From contig JAVKFU010000013.1 in the NCBI GenBank assembly GCA_040223695.1, forward strand, positions 1 through 59,320: 59,320 nucleotides of DNA. Direction: 5' to 3'. Of the stretch, positions 26,854 through 35,431 are shown piece after piece. A program made the position numbers and the translations under genes. Within the stretch, counting starts at the first letter, position 1. Each line of letters opens with the position of its first letter. Under the pieces are notes generated by a model. The model did not search any database. It saw only the letters and a list, made by a program, of their open reading frames with translations, and was not told where the DNA came from. This DNA is from Deltaproteobacteria bacterium (GTDB taxonomy: Bacteria > Desulfobacterota_D > UBA1144 > Nemesobacterales > UBA2774).

Positions 26854-29679
26854 TTATAAGATTTCAGTCAATCTATTTATTCCGCCTATTACATCCTCGC
26901 CCAGATGAAAAGTTATGACCTTCCGTTTTCTGTCGAGGAGCGCCTGGCGGTCCCCAAGCGCGGCGGCGTCCTTAAGCACGCCGAAGCTTATCGAGGAGGC
27001 TTTCTTGCCGGGCTCATCAGGTATGGGCGCGTCCTTGGGCATATCGGAGGTAAACTGAATGAATAAGCCGTGCCCGGCGTCGCCCTTGTGAAGCTGTCCT
27101 GTGGAATGCAGAAACCTGGGTCCGAACCCTACCGTTGTCGCCATCCGGTACTGCCTCTGGATCCTGGTGCGCAGCTTCTGAAGCGCGTCGTATGTTTCGT
27201 CAGAAGGCTTCACATAAGCCTGGAAGGTAACGTAGCTCCTTCCCTTGGACTCGTTCCTGCCTTTCTTCGCAAACGACAGGAACTTTTTAAGGGCGTCCTC
27301 AAGGCTCCCGGTCTTGAAATCGGAATAGACAGTGATGCCGTCCTCCTCCAGGGTCGGCTTTATTCGGGGGAGCTTACCCTTCTTTTGATATTCGGCTATC
27401 ATCTTTCGGGCCAGCACCTTCGCGGCCTCGACGTTGGGCTGGTTAAACGGATGTATTCCTATTATCATTCCGGCAACGGCAATCGCCATCTCCCACCTGA
27501 AGAATTCCCCGCCGATATCGTATATGTCCTTCAGGTTAATACGAACCACTGGGTGTCCCGCCTCTTCAAGGGCCTTTACCTCCGCATCGTAGGTGTTGTC
27601 ATGAGCAAGCCTCATATACACGAACAGTCTGTCGTTCGCGTAATATTCGGGCGGCGCGAGGGGCTCCCGGTCAACGGGAAGAATCCCCTTTCCGTTCTTG
27701 CCGGTGCTTTCTGCGATAAGCTGTTCCACCCATGAGCCGAAGCTGTCTATGGGAGGGGAGGCGACAAGGGTTACCTTATCGCGGCCCGCCTTGGTCAGCT
27801 CGCCGAGGATCGCGCCGAGCCAGGCGCCCGAGTGATCGCCCTCGACAGGGCAGTTGCAGCTTTCGTTGTTATGAAGCATCCTGATAGCGCGGCCGAGGAG
27901 TGTCTCCAGATCGACTCCCTGAAATGCCGCAGGCGGAATGCCGACAAACGAAAGCGCGGAATAGCGGCCTCCTATATTGGGGTCATTGAGGAACGTCTTT
28001 CTGAATTTAAGCTCCTTCGCGATCTTCTCAAGGTTGCTGCCGGGATCAGTTATGGCTACGAAATGACGTCCGACCTCTTTTTTGCCGACTTCCTTCAACA
28101 CCTCGTTATAGAAATATTTCATAAAAGACAGCGTCTCGGCTGTACCCCCGGATTTGGTTGAAATTATGAAGAGGGTTTTTGACAAATCGAGGCGATTTTT
28201 CTGCTCTAAAACGGCGCCCGGATCCGTGCTGTCAAGGACCGCCACGTCGAGATAGCCGTCTTTTACGCCGTAGGTCTCGCGTATGACCTCGGGGGCAAGA
28301 CTGGAGCCGCCCATGCCGCACAGGAGCGCATCCGTATAACCGTCGGCCCTGACTTCGTCTACCACCGAGTTTATACCCGGAAGGGCGTCCATCATTACTT
28401 CAGGTATATGAAGCCAGCCCAGACGGTTGCTTATTTCCGTAGGATTGTCTTCCCAGACGAGATAATCGAAATTCCATATCTTCTGTATGATTTTTTTATC
28501 GCGTATCTTTTGAATCGTCTTGTCCACGGCGGGCTGAAACTCCCCGAGTGAAGCGGAATAAGGCTGCTTCTCCGATCGGATATCTTCCCTTTTTTCCTTA
28601 ATGCTTTCCATCAAGTCCTCAAAGCTCTCGGCGAATTTCCTAACGCCTTCCTTCAGGAGAGTGTCCGTAATTTCTTTCAAATCGACTCCCTGTCTGCCGA
28701 GCTTTTTGACATCGTCTTTGGCTTTTTTCAACCCTTTTGTCAATGTGACCGCAACCTTGCCGTGGTCCTTGAAGTTCTTATAGGTCGCCGGAGGGACAGT
28801 GTTTACGGTGTCCGGCCCTATCAGCTCATCTACATACATCGTGTCCGGATAGGCGGGGTTTTTGGTGCTCGTGCTCGCCCAGAGAACCCTCTGAGGCCTG
28901 GCTCCCAGGTCGGCGAGCTTCTTCCAGCGGGGGCCTTTGAATGTTTTTCTGAATTCTTCGTATGCAAGCTTAGCGTTGGCAATGGCTATCCTGCCCTGAA
29001 GCCCGGTTTTTCCTACTTTTTCCAGTTCCGCATCAACCGCGGTATCCACCCTGCTTACGAAAAAGGAGGCGACTGAAGCGACCCTGTTGACCATATGCCC
29101 TTTGAATACCGAAGGCCCTTCGGAGGCAAGTCTTTCAAGCCCCTTTATATACGCCTCTGCGACCGCCATGTACTGCTCCAGGCTGAACATAAGAGTTACG
29201 TTCACATTGATGCCGGAGCCGATAAGCTCGGTTATAGCCGGGATACCCGCTGATGTAGCGGGGACCTTGATCATGACGTTCGGTCGTCCCAGAGTCACGA
29301 AATACCTCTTCGCATCCTTAATGGTATTCCTGGTATCGTTCGCAAGTGTGGGGCTTACCTCGAGACTTATATAACCGTCTCCGCCGCTCGTTTTGTCGTA
29401 AAGAGGCCTGAATTCATCCGCGGCCATGGCGATATCCTTTAACGCCAGGGCTTCGTAAATTTCATTCACCGATTTATTTTGCTCCACCAGGGCTTTTATA
29501 TCCTCGTCGTAGTCGGAACTGCCCGCAATCGCTTTTTCGAGTATGGAGGGGTTTGAGGTTTCACCTCTCAGCCCTTCATCGATCAGAGCCTTGAGCTCCC
29601 CTGAGGTAAGAAAGGACCTTCTGATGTAGTCATACCAGATAGACTGGCCGAGCTTGGTCAAATCTTTGATTCTGGACAT
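26854..29679 (-). CDS. tal-pgi: Bifunctional transaldolase / glucose-6-phosphate isomerase
   Basis: A 941-residue fusion. Residues about 1-370 are transaldolase, with the Schiff-base Lys in VMIKVPAT, then VNVTLMFS and WASTSTKNP. Residues about 380-941 are phosphoglucose isomerase, with LCGMGGSSLAPEV and FIISTKSGGTAET in the sugar-phosphate site. It joins the non-oxidative pentose phosphate pathway to glycolysis in one polypeptide. Such fusions are known in scattered bacteria. It lies between tkt and the HAD gene. Confidence 0.95.
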   Translation of the reverse strand: MSRIKDLTKLGQSIWYDYIRRSFLTSGELKALIDEGLRGETSNPSILEKAIAGSSDYDEDIKALVEQNKSVNEIYEALALKDIAMAADEFRPLYDKTSGGDGYISLEVSPTLANDTRNTIKDAKRYFVTLGRPNVMIKVPATSAGIPAITELIGSGINVNVTLMFSLEQYMAVAEAYIKGLERLASEGPSVFKGHMVNRVASVASFFVSRVDTAVDAELEKVGKTGLQGRIAIANAKLAYEEFRKTFKGPRWKKLADLGARPQRVLWASTSTKNPAYPDTMYVDELIGPDTVNTVPPATYKNFKDHGKVAVTLTKGLKKAKDDVKKLGRQGVDLKEITDTLLKEGVRKFAESFEDLMESIKEKREDIRSEKQPYSASLGEFQPAVDKTIQKIRDKKIIQKIWNFDYLVWEDNPTEISNRLGWLHIPEVMMDALPGINSVVDEVRADGYTDALLCGMGGSSLAPEVIRETYGVKDGYLDVAVLDSTDPGAVLEQKNRLDLSKTLFIISTKSGGTAETLSFMKYFYNEVLKEVGKKEVGRHFVAITDPGSNLEKIAKELKFRKTFLNDPNIGGRYSALSFVGIPPAAFQGVDLETLLGRAIRMLHNNESCNCPVEGDHSGAWLGAILGELTKAGRDKVTLVASPPIDSFGSWVEQLIAESTGKNGKGILPVDREPLAPPEYYANDRLFVYMRLAHDNTYDAEVKALEEAGHPVVRINLKDIYDIGGEFFRWEMAIAVAGMIIGIHPFNQPNVEAAKVLARKMIAEYQKKGKLPRIKPTLEEDGITVYSDFKTGSLEDALKKFLSFAKKGRNESKGRSYVTFQAYVKPSDETYDALQKLRTRIQRQYRMATTVGFGPRFLHSTGQLHKGDAGHGLFIQFTSDMPKDAPIPDEPGKKASSISFGVLKDAAALGDRQALLDRKRKVITFHLGEDVIGGINRLTEIL

Positions 29680-29732
29680 CTTGCTCTCCTTTATAAAAGT
29701 ATTATCGGACTTACGTCAATCAGGATCATATT

Positions 29733-31790
29733 TTATGATTTTCTTGGGCCCTTCTTTTTGATCCGGTCCATAACGAGCCTGGCCTCTTTGACCACGCAAT
29801 CCACGGTTAACCCGAATTCGGGCAGCAAATCAGAGATAGGAGCGGATTCACCGAAGGTACGCATTCCCACAACGCCTCCCTCAACGTGTCTGATACCGAC
29901 ATAGCGCCCCCAGCCGTGAGTAGAGCCAGCTTCAACCGCTACACGCGCCCTGACCGAGCTCGGAAGCACTTTCTCCTGATATTTCACATCCTGAAGCTCG
30001 AAAAGCTTCCAGCAGGGCATACTGACGACCCTGGCCTTGATCTTCCGCCGGGTGAGTTTCTCGTACGCCCCTAGACAAAGATGAACTTCAGAGCCCGTCC
30101 CTATGAGAATAACATCCGGCTTTCCCTTGCAGTCCGCCAATATGTAGGCGCCTTTCAGCGCCCCCTCGGCCGGGGCGTATTTCTTTCGGTCGATAGTAGG
30201 AATATTCTGCCTGGTAAGAATCAAGGCAACGGGCCGGTTTTTCACTTCCATCACGTACCTCCATAGCATACTGAGCTCGTTGGCGTCGGCAGGTCTTATG
30301 ACGTCGAGATTCGGTATCGCTCTCAGTGAAGCGAGGTGTTCTATAGGCTGATGGGTCGGCCCGTCTTCCCCGAGACCTATGCTGTCGTGGGTAAATATAA
30401 AAATAACGGGGTTCTGCATAAGACAGGCGAGCCTGAGAGGAGCTCTCATATAGTCGGAGAAGACGAAATAGCAGGCAGTATAGGGTCTCAGCTTACTGAG
30501 AGCCATGCCGTTTGCCACGGCCGCCATAGCGTTCTCTCTAATCCCGAAATGGAAATTCCTGCCGTCATACATTCCCTTTTCGAAGCTGCCGGCTCCGTCA
30601 ATGTAGGTTTTGGTTGAAGATCCCACGTCGGCGGCGCCTCCGATAAGCCAGGGGTATTCCGGAACGATAGAATTCAATATCTTGTGGTTTGCCGTGCGCG
30701 TGGCGGGACCTTTGGGGTCCGTGGGGAACACCGGGAGGCACTTTTCCCACCCCTCGGGCATTTCGCGATTTTCCATATGACGAAACTGCTTCGCAAGCTC
30801 TGGGTATTCCTTTTCGTATGCCAGGAATTTCTTGTTCCACTCGTCTTCCAAAACCTCCCCCTTCCTCAGAACGCGCTTACGGTACTCCTTGACCTCTTCG
30901 GGCACATAGAATTTCTTGTCGGGATCCCACCCGTAGTTAATTTTGGTTTTACGAATCTCGTCTTCACCGAGCGGCTCCCCGTGAGCGGCCGATGTATCCT
31001 GTTTGTTCGGACTGCCGTAACCGATATGGCTGTCAACGATGATGAGAGAAGGCTGTTCAGTCTCCTTTAAAGCTCTATCTATGGCTTCTTCGAGAAGCTC
31101 CAAATCGTTTGCGTCACCGACCCGCTGAACGTGCCAGTTGTAACCCATAAATCGGGCGGCGACGTCTTCACTGAAGGCAAGAGCCGTGTGCCCTTCTATA
31201 GTTATGTGATTGTTATCATAAAACCATATAAGATTGCTAAGACCCAGATGGCCCGCGAGTGAGGCGGCTTCGCCTGATATACCCTCCATCATACAACCAT
31301 CGCCGGCGATCGCGAAAACGCTGTAGTCTATAATCTCATGGCCGGGTTTATTGAAGTAAGAAGCGATCCACCTTTCGGCTACCGCCATTCCCACCGATGT
31401 GGCGACCCCCTGCCCGAGCGGACCCGTGGTCGTCTCAATACCCGGAGCCAGTCCGTATTCGGGATGTCCGGCGCATTTACTGTGCAGCTGACGGAATGTT
31501 TTGATGTCGTTCAGTGAAAGATCATAGCCCGTTATATGGAGGAGGCTGTAGAGCAGCATGGAAGCATGTCCGTTGGAAAGCACAAAACGGTCACGATTGG
31601 GCCAGTCGGGATTTTTAGGATTGAGCTTCATGAATCTGTCCCAAATTGTGAAAGCGACCGGGGCCAGGGACATCGGGGTCCCCGGATGTCCGGAATTGGC
31701 TTTTTGCACCGCATCCATGGACAGAGTCCTTATAGTGTTAATAATCAATTGCTCAAGTTCCGGCTTTTTCTTTTTCGGTATTGCTTCCAT
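29733..31790 (-). CDS. tkt: Transketolase
   Basis: Thiamine-diphosphate enzyme that moves two-carbon units between sugar phosphates. The 685-residue protein has the N-terminal KANSGHPGTPMSLA, the ThDP motif GDGCMMEGISGEA...NNHITIEG, and the pyrimidine-domain stretch FTHDSIGLGEDGPTHQP. It is complete and sits at the upstream part of the operon. Confidence 0.97.
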   Translation of the reverse strand: MEAIPKKKKPELEQLIINTIRTLSMDAVQKANSGHPGTPMSLAPVAFTIWDRFMKLNPKNPDWPNRDRFVLSNGHASMLLYSLLHITGYDLSLNDIKTFRQLHSKCAGHPEYGLAPGIETTTGPLGQGVATSVGMAVAERWIASYFNKPGHEIIDYSVFAIAGDGCMMEGISGEAASLAGHLGLSNLIWFYDNNHITIEGHTALAFSEDVAARFMGYNWHVQRVGDANDLELLEEAIDRALKETEQPSLIIVDSHIGYGSPNKQDTSAAHGEPLGEDEIRKTKINYGWDPDKKFYVPEEVKEYRKRVLRKGEVLEDEWNKKFLAYEKEYPELAKQFRHMENREMPEGWEKCLPVFPTDPKGPATRTANHKILNSIVPEYPWLIGGAADVGSSTKTYIDGAGSFEKGMYDGRNFHFGIRENAMAAVANGMALSKLRPYTACYFVFSDYMRAPLRLACLMQNPVIFIFTHDSIGLGEDGPTHQPIEHLASLRAIPNLDVIRPADANELSMLWRYVMEVKNRPVALILTRQNIPTIDRKKYAPAEGALKGAYILADCKGKPDVILIGTGSEVHLCLGAYEKLTRRKIKARVVSMPCWKLFELQDVKYQEKVLPSSVRARVAVEAGSTHGWGRYVGIRHVEGGVVGMRTFGESAPISDLLPEFGLTVDCVVKEARLVMDRIKKKGPRKS

Positions 31791-31983
31791 TATGCTTCTC
31801 CTTAAAATTATTTTCGAGGCGATATGTTAATTCAGTATTAAGACGGCGAAAATTCTAAAAAGTTACGTCCTGTATTATTATTTTTTTTGATAACCTGCAC
31901 CGGATATTCGACATGAGTATCGGTTTTTCATGCAGATTGAATACCCTCTCCGGATAGAATATCTATTTACATCCGCAGACAGC

Positions 31984-32166
31984 TTAAACGCCCCTTGTCC
32001 CATACATCTGCTTTAAACAGTCACCACTGATGAGTTTGTAATTATGCTCTCTTTGCTCAGGAAGCATACTGAATACGTCCTCGCCGCCGCTGTAGTTATA
32101 GAGAGTATCAAGGTCGTCTTTTAGCTTACATTTAACCAAGTGTCGGAGTGCTTCCATATGGAACAA
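31984..32166 (-). CDS. Small protein of unknown function (60 residues)
   Basis: A short leftward frame between the glucokinase-like gene and tkt. GAGG stands 7 nt before the TTG at 32166; an ATG at 32157 is an alternative start. The product is soluble and mildly charged, with two Cys (KCKLKDD and GDCLKQM). No family is recognised. The ribosome site and position in an operon favour a real gene, but the coding evidence is thin. Confidence 0.35.
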   Translation of the reverse strand: MFHMEALRHLVKCKLKDDLDTLYNYSGGEDVFSMLPEQREHNYKLISGDCLKQMYGTRGV

Positions 32167-32269
32167 ATTTCAACCTCGATTAACTGGAATTTAAATCACC
32201 GGATTATCAATTATATCCCCAATGCCATTATCACATAAGGATAGTTTTTTTTCAAGAATAAGCCCGCCT

Positions 32270-33040
32270 TTAAAGCTCGGAGGCGAGCGCCGCGCCGACA
32301 ATACCAGCGTCATTATGCATTTCAGCGGGAACGATTTCGGCTTTAATCTTAATGTACTTAAAAAACTTATCCGACTTTTTACTGACTCCCCCGCCGACTA
32401 TAACGAGATCGGGCGAAATCAGCATTTCCATATGCTTCAAGTACTTATTGACCCTTTTCCCCCATTTCTTCCAGCTAAGGTCTTCCTTTTCTCTGTGTAT
32501 CGCCGCTGCGCGTTTTTCAGCGTCTCCGCCGTCAATCTCTACATGGCCGAACTCGGTATTTCGAACCAGATGTCCGTCTACGAACAAAGCGGAGCCTATA
32601 CCGGTCCCGAGCGTTACCATAAGCACGACACCGCCGCCCGGCTTGTTGTAATCCCTCCCGGCCCCGAACTTCATCTCGGCAAGCCCCGCTGAATCGGCAT
32701 CGTTAATCACATGAACTTTACATTGAGAAATTTTTTCAATCTCTTCCTTTATATTCACTCCTATCCATTTCTTGGAAAGATTCGCCGCGGTATATACGCC
32801 GCCGTTTTTAATCACGCCGGGAAAGCCGCACCCAACCTCCCCTTCCCATTTCCAGTGCTTAATCATATCGTGCATAGCTCCGAGCATATTTTCGGGATTT
32901 GACGGTTGCGGAGTATCGACCCGGTATCTCTCCTCAATCAATTCACCTTTACCGATATCCACCGGGGCCGATTTAATTCCAGTCCCTCCGATATCGATTC
33001 CCAGTACCGGGGGCCTAGCCTTCCTTCGCCTTGTAGCCAT
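32270..33040 (-). CDS. ppgK: Polyphosphate glucokinase-like ROK family kinase
   Basis: A 256-residue sugar kinase. The phosphate loop is LGIDIGGTGIKSA, followed by GCGFPGVI, INDADSAGLAEM with the catalytic Asp, and TLGTGIGSALFVDG. The ending IVGGGVSKKSDKFF and NDAGIVGAA matches polyphosphate/ATP glucokinases of the PpgK type. It would feed glucose-6-phosphate into the downstream zwf/pgi enzymes. Phosphate donor (polyphosphate or ATP) is not proven by sequence. Confidence 0.88.
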   Translation of the reverse strand: MATRRRKARPPVLGIDIGGTGIKSAPVDIGKGELIEERYRVDTPQPSNPENMLGAMHDMIKHWKWEGEVGCGFPGVIKNGGVYTAANLSKKWIGVNIKEEIEKISQCKVHVINDADSAGLAEMKFGAGRDYNKPGGGVVLMVTLGTGIGSALFVDGHLVRNTEFGHVEIDGGDAEKRAAAIHREKEDLSWKKWGKRVNKYLKHMEMLISPDLVIVGGGVSKKSDKFFKYIKIKAEIVPAEMHNDAGIVGAALASEL

Positions 33041-33157
33041 ATTGTATTCCTCTGTCCATATAGAGTTTTTTTTCTAATTCTACACCAATTCAGCGGTAGA
33101 AATAAAATTTTCGAATCCTAGCCGACGGCGGGCTTAGGTAGTAATCAAGCTCTATGC

Positions 33158-33163
33158 TATACT
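33158..33163 (+). promoter_or_regulatory. Possible -10 box of the folate cluster
   Basis: TATACT about 60 bp before the SDR start, with only a weak TTAGGT 18 bp upstream as -35. It lies in the divergent spacer shared with the pentose phosphate operon. Confidence 0.25.
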
Positions 33164-33221
33164 CACTTTTATAAAAAATCACATACGAACAAGCACATAC
33201 GGAGATTCTTAGTCTATAAGC

Positions 33222-33935
33222 ATGAGCAAAGCAGCTTTAATTACTGGTGGAGGGGTAAGGATCGGAAAAGCGATTTCTCTGGCGCTGGCCGATATGGGAT
33301 ACGACATCGCGCTGCACTTCAACAGCTCGGACACAGAAGCGAAAGAAACTGCCGGAGAGATAGAATCGCGGGGCGTGAGATGCGAATTATTTCAAGCCGA
33401 CCTGTCCGTCGTTAAAAACGCGAGGACTTTAATTCCGAGTGTATTTGAAGTTTTCCCGAAATGCTCGATTCTTGTAAACAACGCAGCTATTTTTGAAAAT
33501 ATGCTTTTTTTCGATGTTACCGAAGAAGAGTTTGACAGGGAATTCAATATAAATTTTAAATCGCCGTTCTTCCTCGCGCAGGACTTCAGCGGGCAGGCCG
33601 CGGCAGAATTGATCGTGAATATGCTTGATATGCGTGTTTCACAAATCGAGACCGAGCATTTCGTTTATAACCTGAGCAAAAAAACGCTCCGGGATTTCAC
33701 GCTCATGGCCGCAAAAGCGCTTGGACCGAAAATACGCGTAAACGGAATCTGTCCCGGACCTACCCTGCCGCCTCCGGAGGAAGACGAGGAGTACCTGACG
33801 CGAATTTCAAAAGGGACGCCGCTCGGGAAACCGGGAAATCCCGATTACGTAATCTCCGCGTTAAAATATATTCTGGATAACCCGTACGTAACCGGGGAAT
33901 GTCTCTTTGTTGACGGAGGGCAGCATTTAGTTTAG
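33222..33935 (+). CDS. Pteridine reductase/FolM-like SDR
   Basis: A 237-residue short-chain reductase. The cofactor motif is TGGGVRIG, with the Arg typical of pteridine reductase (TGxxxRxG) and FolM rather than FabG. NNAA and the catalytic Tyr/Lys in YNLSKK are present. The SxxxK-region serine is replaced by a hydrophobic LIVNMLD strand, as in pteridine reductases. It is followed 12 bp later by folB and then folK, which fits reduction of dihydrobiopterin/monapterin or dihydrofolate. The exact substrate is inference. Confidence 0.82.
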   Translation: MSKAALITGGGVRIGKAISLALADMGYDIALHFNSSDTEAKETAGEIESRGVRCELFQADLSVVKNARTLIPSVFEVFPKCSILVNNAAIFENMLFFDVTEEEFDREFNINFKSPFFLAQDFSGQAAAELIVNMLDMRVSQIETEHFVYNLSKKTLRDFTLMAAKALGPKIRVNGICPGPTLPPPEEDEEYLTRISKGTPLGKPGNPDYVISALKYILDNPYVTGECLFVDGGQHLV

Positions 33936-33947
33936 CGGAGCGTCGCC

Positions 33948-34295
33948 ATGATAATTAGAATAGAGAATCTCAGATTGAGGACAGTCGTGGGGATATTCGA
34001 CTGGGAGAAGGAAGTTAAGCAGGACGTTGTTATAAATGTCGAGATAGAGTTCGACGGCGCTGAGGCGATGAAGAAGGACGATATCCAGCACACAATCGAT
34101 TACAAATCAACTACAAAAAGAATCATTTCCGAGGTTGAGGGAAAAGATTACAATCTCATAGAAAAGATTGCGGGCGACGTTATGGAAATTATTATGCAAG
34201 ACAAGAAGGTTCAGAAGGCGACAGTCAAAATCGACAAGCCGGGAGCGCTGAGGTTCGCAGACTCGGTTTCAGTCACACACACGGAGTCCAGGTGA
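33948..34295 (+). CDS. folB: Dihydroneopterin aldolase
   Basis: Cleaves dihydroneopterin to 6-hydroxymethyl-dihydropterin in folate synthesis. The 115-residue protein has LRTVVGIFDWEKEVKQDVVINVEI with the catalytic Glu, TIDYKSTTKRI, YNLIEKIA and the C-terminal IDKPGAL with the catalytic Lys. It lies between the pteridine-reductase-like gene and folK. Confidence 0.95.
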   Translation: MIIRIENLRLRTVVGIFDWEKEVKQDVVINVEIEFDGAEAMKKDDIQHTIDYKSTTKRIISEVEGKDYNLIEKIAGDVMEIIMQDKKVQKATVKIDKPGALRFADSVSVTHTESR

Positions 34296-34314
34296 CCCGC
34301 ACCGGATTTTAAGG

Positions 34315-34707
34315 ATGAAATTCAATCGAGCGGTTATAGGAGTGGGATCGAATATCGACCCTGAGGAAAACATTAAGAAGGCCAAAGAAGCGATTGCTTC
34401 GGAATTCAAGCTGATCGGCGCGTCTTCATTCATCAGGACCGAACCGGTCGAATTTAAGAACCAGCCGATGTTCGTAAACGGGGCCGTGCTTATAGAGACC
34501 GTCATCGATTACGCAGAATTAAAGGCCAGGCTCATCGACCTCGAAATTAAGTTAGGAAGAGTTAGAACCGGTAACAAAAACGGCCCGAGGATTATAGACC
34601 TCGATATTCTGGTATGGAATGGAGATATTGTTGACAGGGATGTTTACGAAAGGGAGTTTCTCGCGGAATCCGTCAAGGAATTACTGCCGGAACTGGATTT
34701 ACGTTAA
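34315..34707 (+). CDS. folK: HPPK, 2-amino-4-hydroxy-6-hydroxymethyldihydropteridine pyrophosphokinase
   Basis: Transfers pyrophosphate from ATP to hydroxymethyl-dihydropterin, the step after FolB. The N-terminus is AVIGVGSNIDPEENI, then FKNQPMFVNGAV and the ATP/Mg motif GPRIIDLDIL. At 130 residues it is about 30 shorter than usual, mostly at the C-terminal end, but the active-site motifs are present. It follows folB by 19 bp. Confidence 0.93.
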   Translation: MKFNRAVIGVGSNIDPEENIKKAKEAIASEFKLIGASSFIRTEPVEFKNQPMFVNGAVLIETVIDYAELKARLIDLEIKLGRVRTGNKNGPRIIDLDILVWNGDIVDRDVYEREFLAESVKELLPELDLR

Positions 34708-34822
34708 GCTTACAGGGCTGAAGTCTATTTAATCACAAAAATAGAGTCCGGATTTAATAGACAGTCTTAAGAGTTAAGCCGGAGCGTGAGATTGTTTACC
34801 CGTACACACCGCCCGCAGTGTA

Positions 34823-35431
34823 TTATTTAAAGTAAACGCAGTAGTGAAGCAAACGGCCATCAAAGAAATTCTTTTCCAGTTTGTATTCACGGCCGAGCGA
34901 CTCAAGCTCATCGAAGTTAAAATTTTTCGGGAGCCTGAATACAACGGAATCTGTCAATGAGAAGGCCATCGCCAGGAGGCCTTTACCGTCAGGCTCGAAA
35001 TCCGACAACGAGAACGATTTCTTCCTGTTATAATCGGTCCCGCCCCATGGAGGGTCGAGAAATACCGTATCGGGTTTTAATGTGGGAAGTATATTCATGC
35101 AGTCTCCGTAAATGAATTCTATCCTCTCCCGTACCCCGAAAACGCCGGCATTGTATTCCGCCATGCGGAGTTTTTCCCGGTCTTTCTCAACAGCAATAAC
35201 GTCCTTACCAACCCTTGCGAATCCGATTGCGCTTCCGCCTACGCCGCAGAAGACGTCCGCAACCAAATTCCCCGGCGTCCTCTCCGCTATACCGAGCGCA
35301 ATTGACTCAAGCGCAAGGGAAAAGAGCCCTTCCTCGTCGAACCGCATGCTTCTCTCCCGCTCCGTGAGCCTGTCCCAATAGCGCTGGAGTCGGGGGCCGA
35401 GGGGGCAAATAGCTCGGTCCCCGTTATTCAT
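34823..35431 (-). CDS. Tgs1-like (RNA cap guanine-N2) class I SAM methyltransferase
   Basis: A 202-residue methyltransferase. Motif I is VADVFCGVGGSAIGFA, then the acidic EKDREKLRMAEYNA, and the catalytic motif VFLDPPWGGTDYN resembles the PPWGGxxY of trimethylguanosine synthase. The start is taken at the ATG at 35431, which overlaps the end of the upstream glycosidase gene by 8 bp. The open frame reaches 35644 but that part is the shadow of the glycosidase gene. Bacterial substrates of this group are unknown; rRNA or tRNA is plausible. Confidence 0.82.
   Translation of the reverse strand: MNNGDRAICPLGPRLQRYWDRLTERERSMRFDEEGLFSLALESIALGIAERTPGNLVADVFCGVGGSAIGFARVGKDVIAVEKDREKLRMAEYNAGVFGVRERIEFIYGDCMNILPTLKPDTVFLDPPWGGTDYNRKKSFSLSDFEPDGKGLLAMAFSLTDSVVFRLPKNFNFDELESLGREYKLEKNFFDGRLLHYCVYFK

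Noticed and set aside
34802-34815. GTACACACCGCCCG, identical over 14 nt to a universal 16S rRNA segment
   Set aside because: Neighbouring sequence shows no further similarity to 16S rRNA, and no other rRNA piece is nearby. Most likely chance in the spacer after folK.
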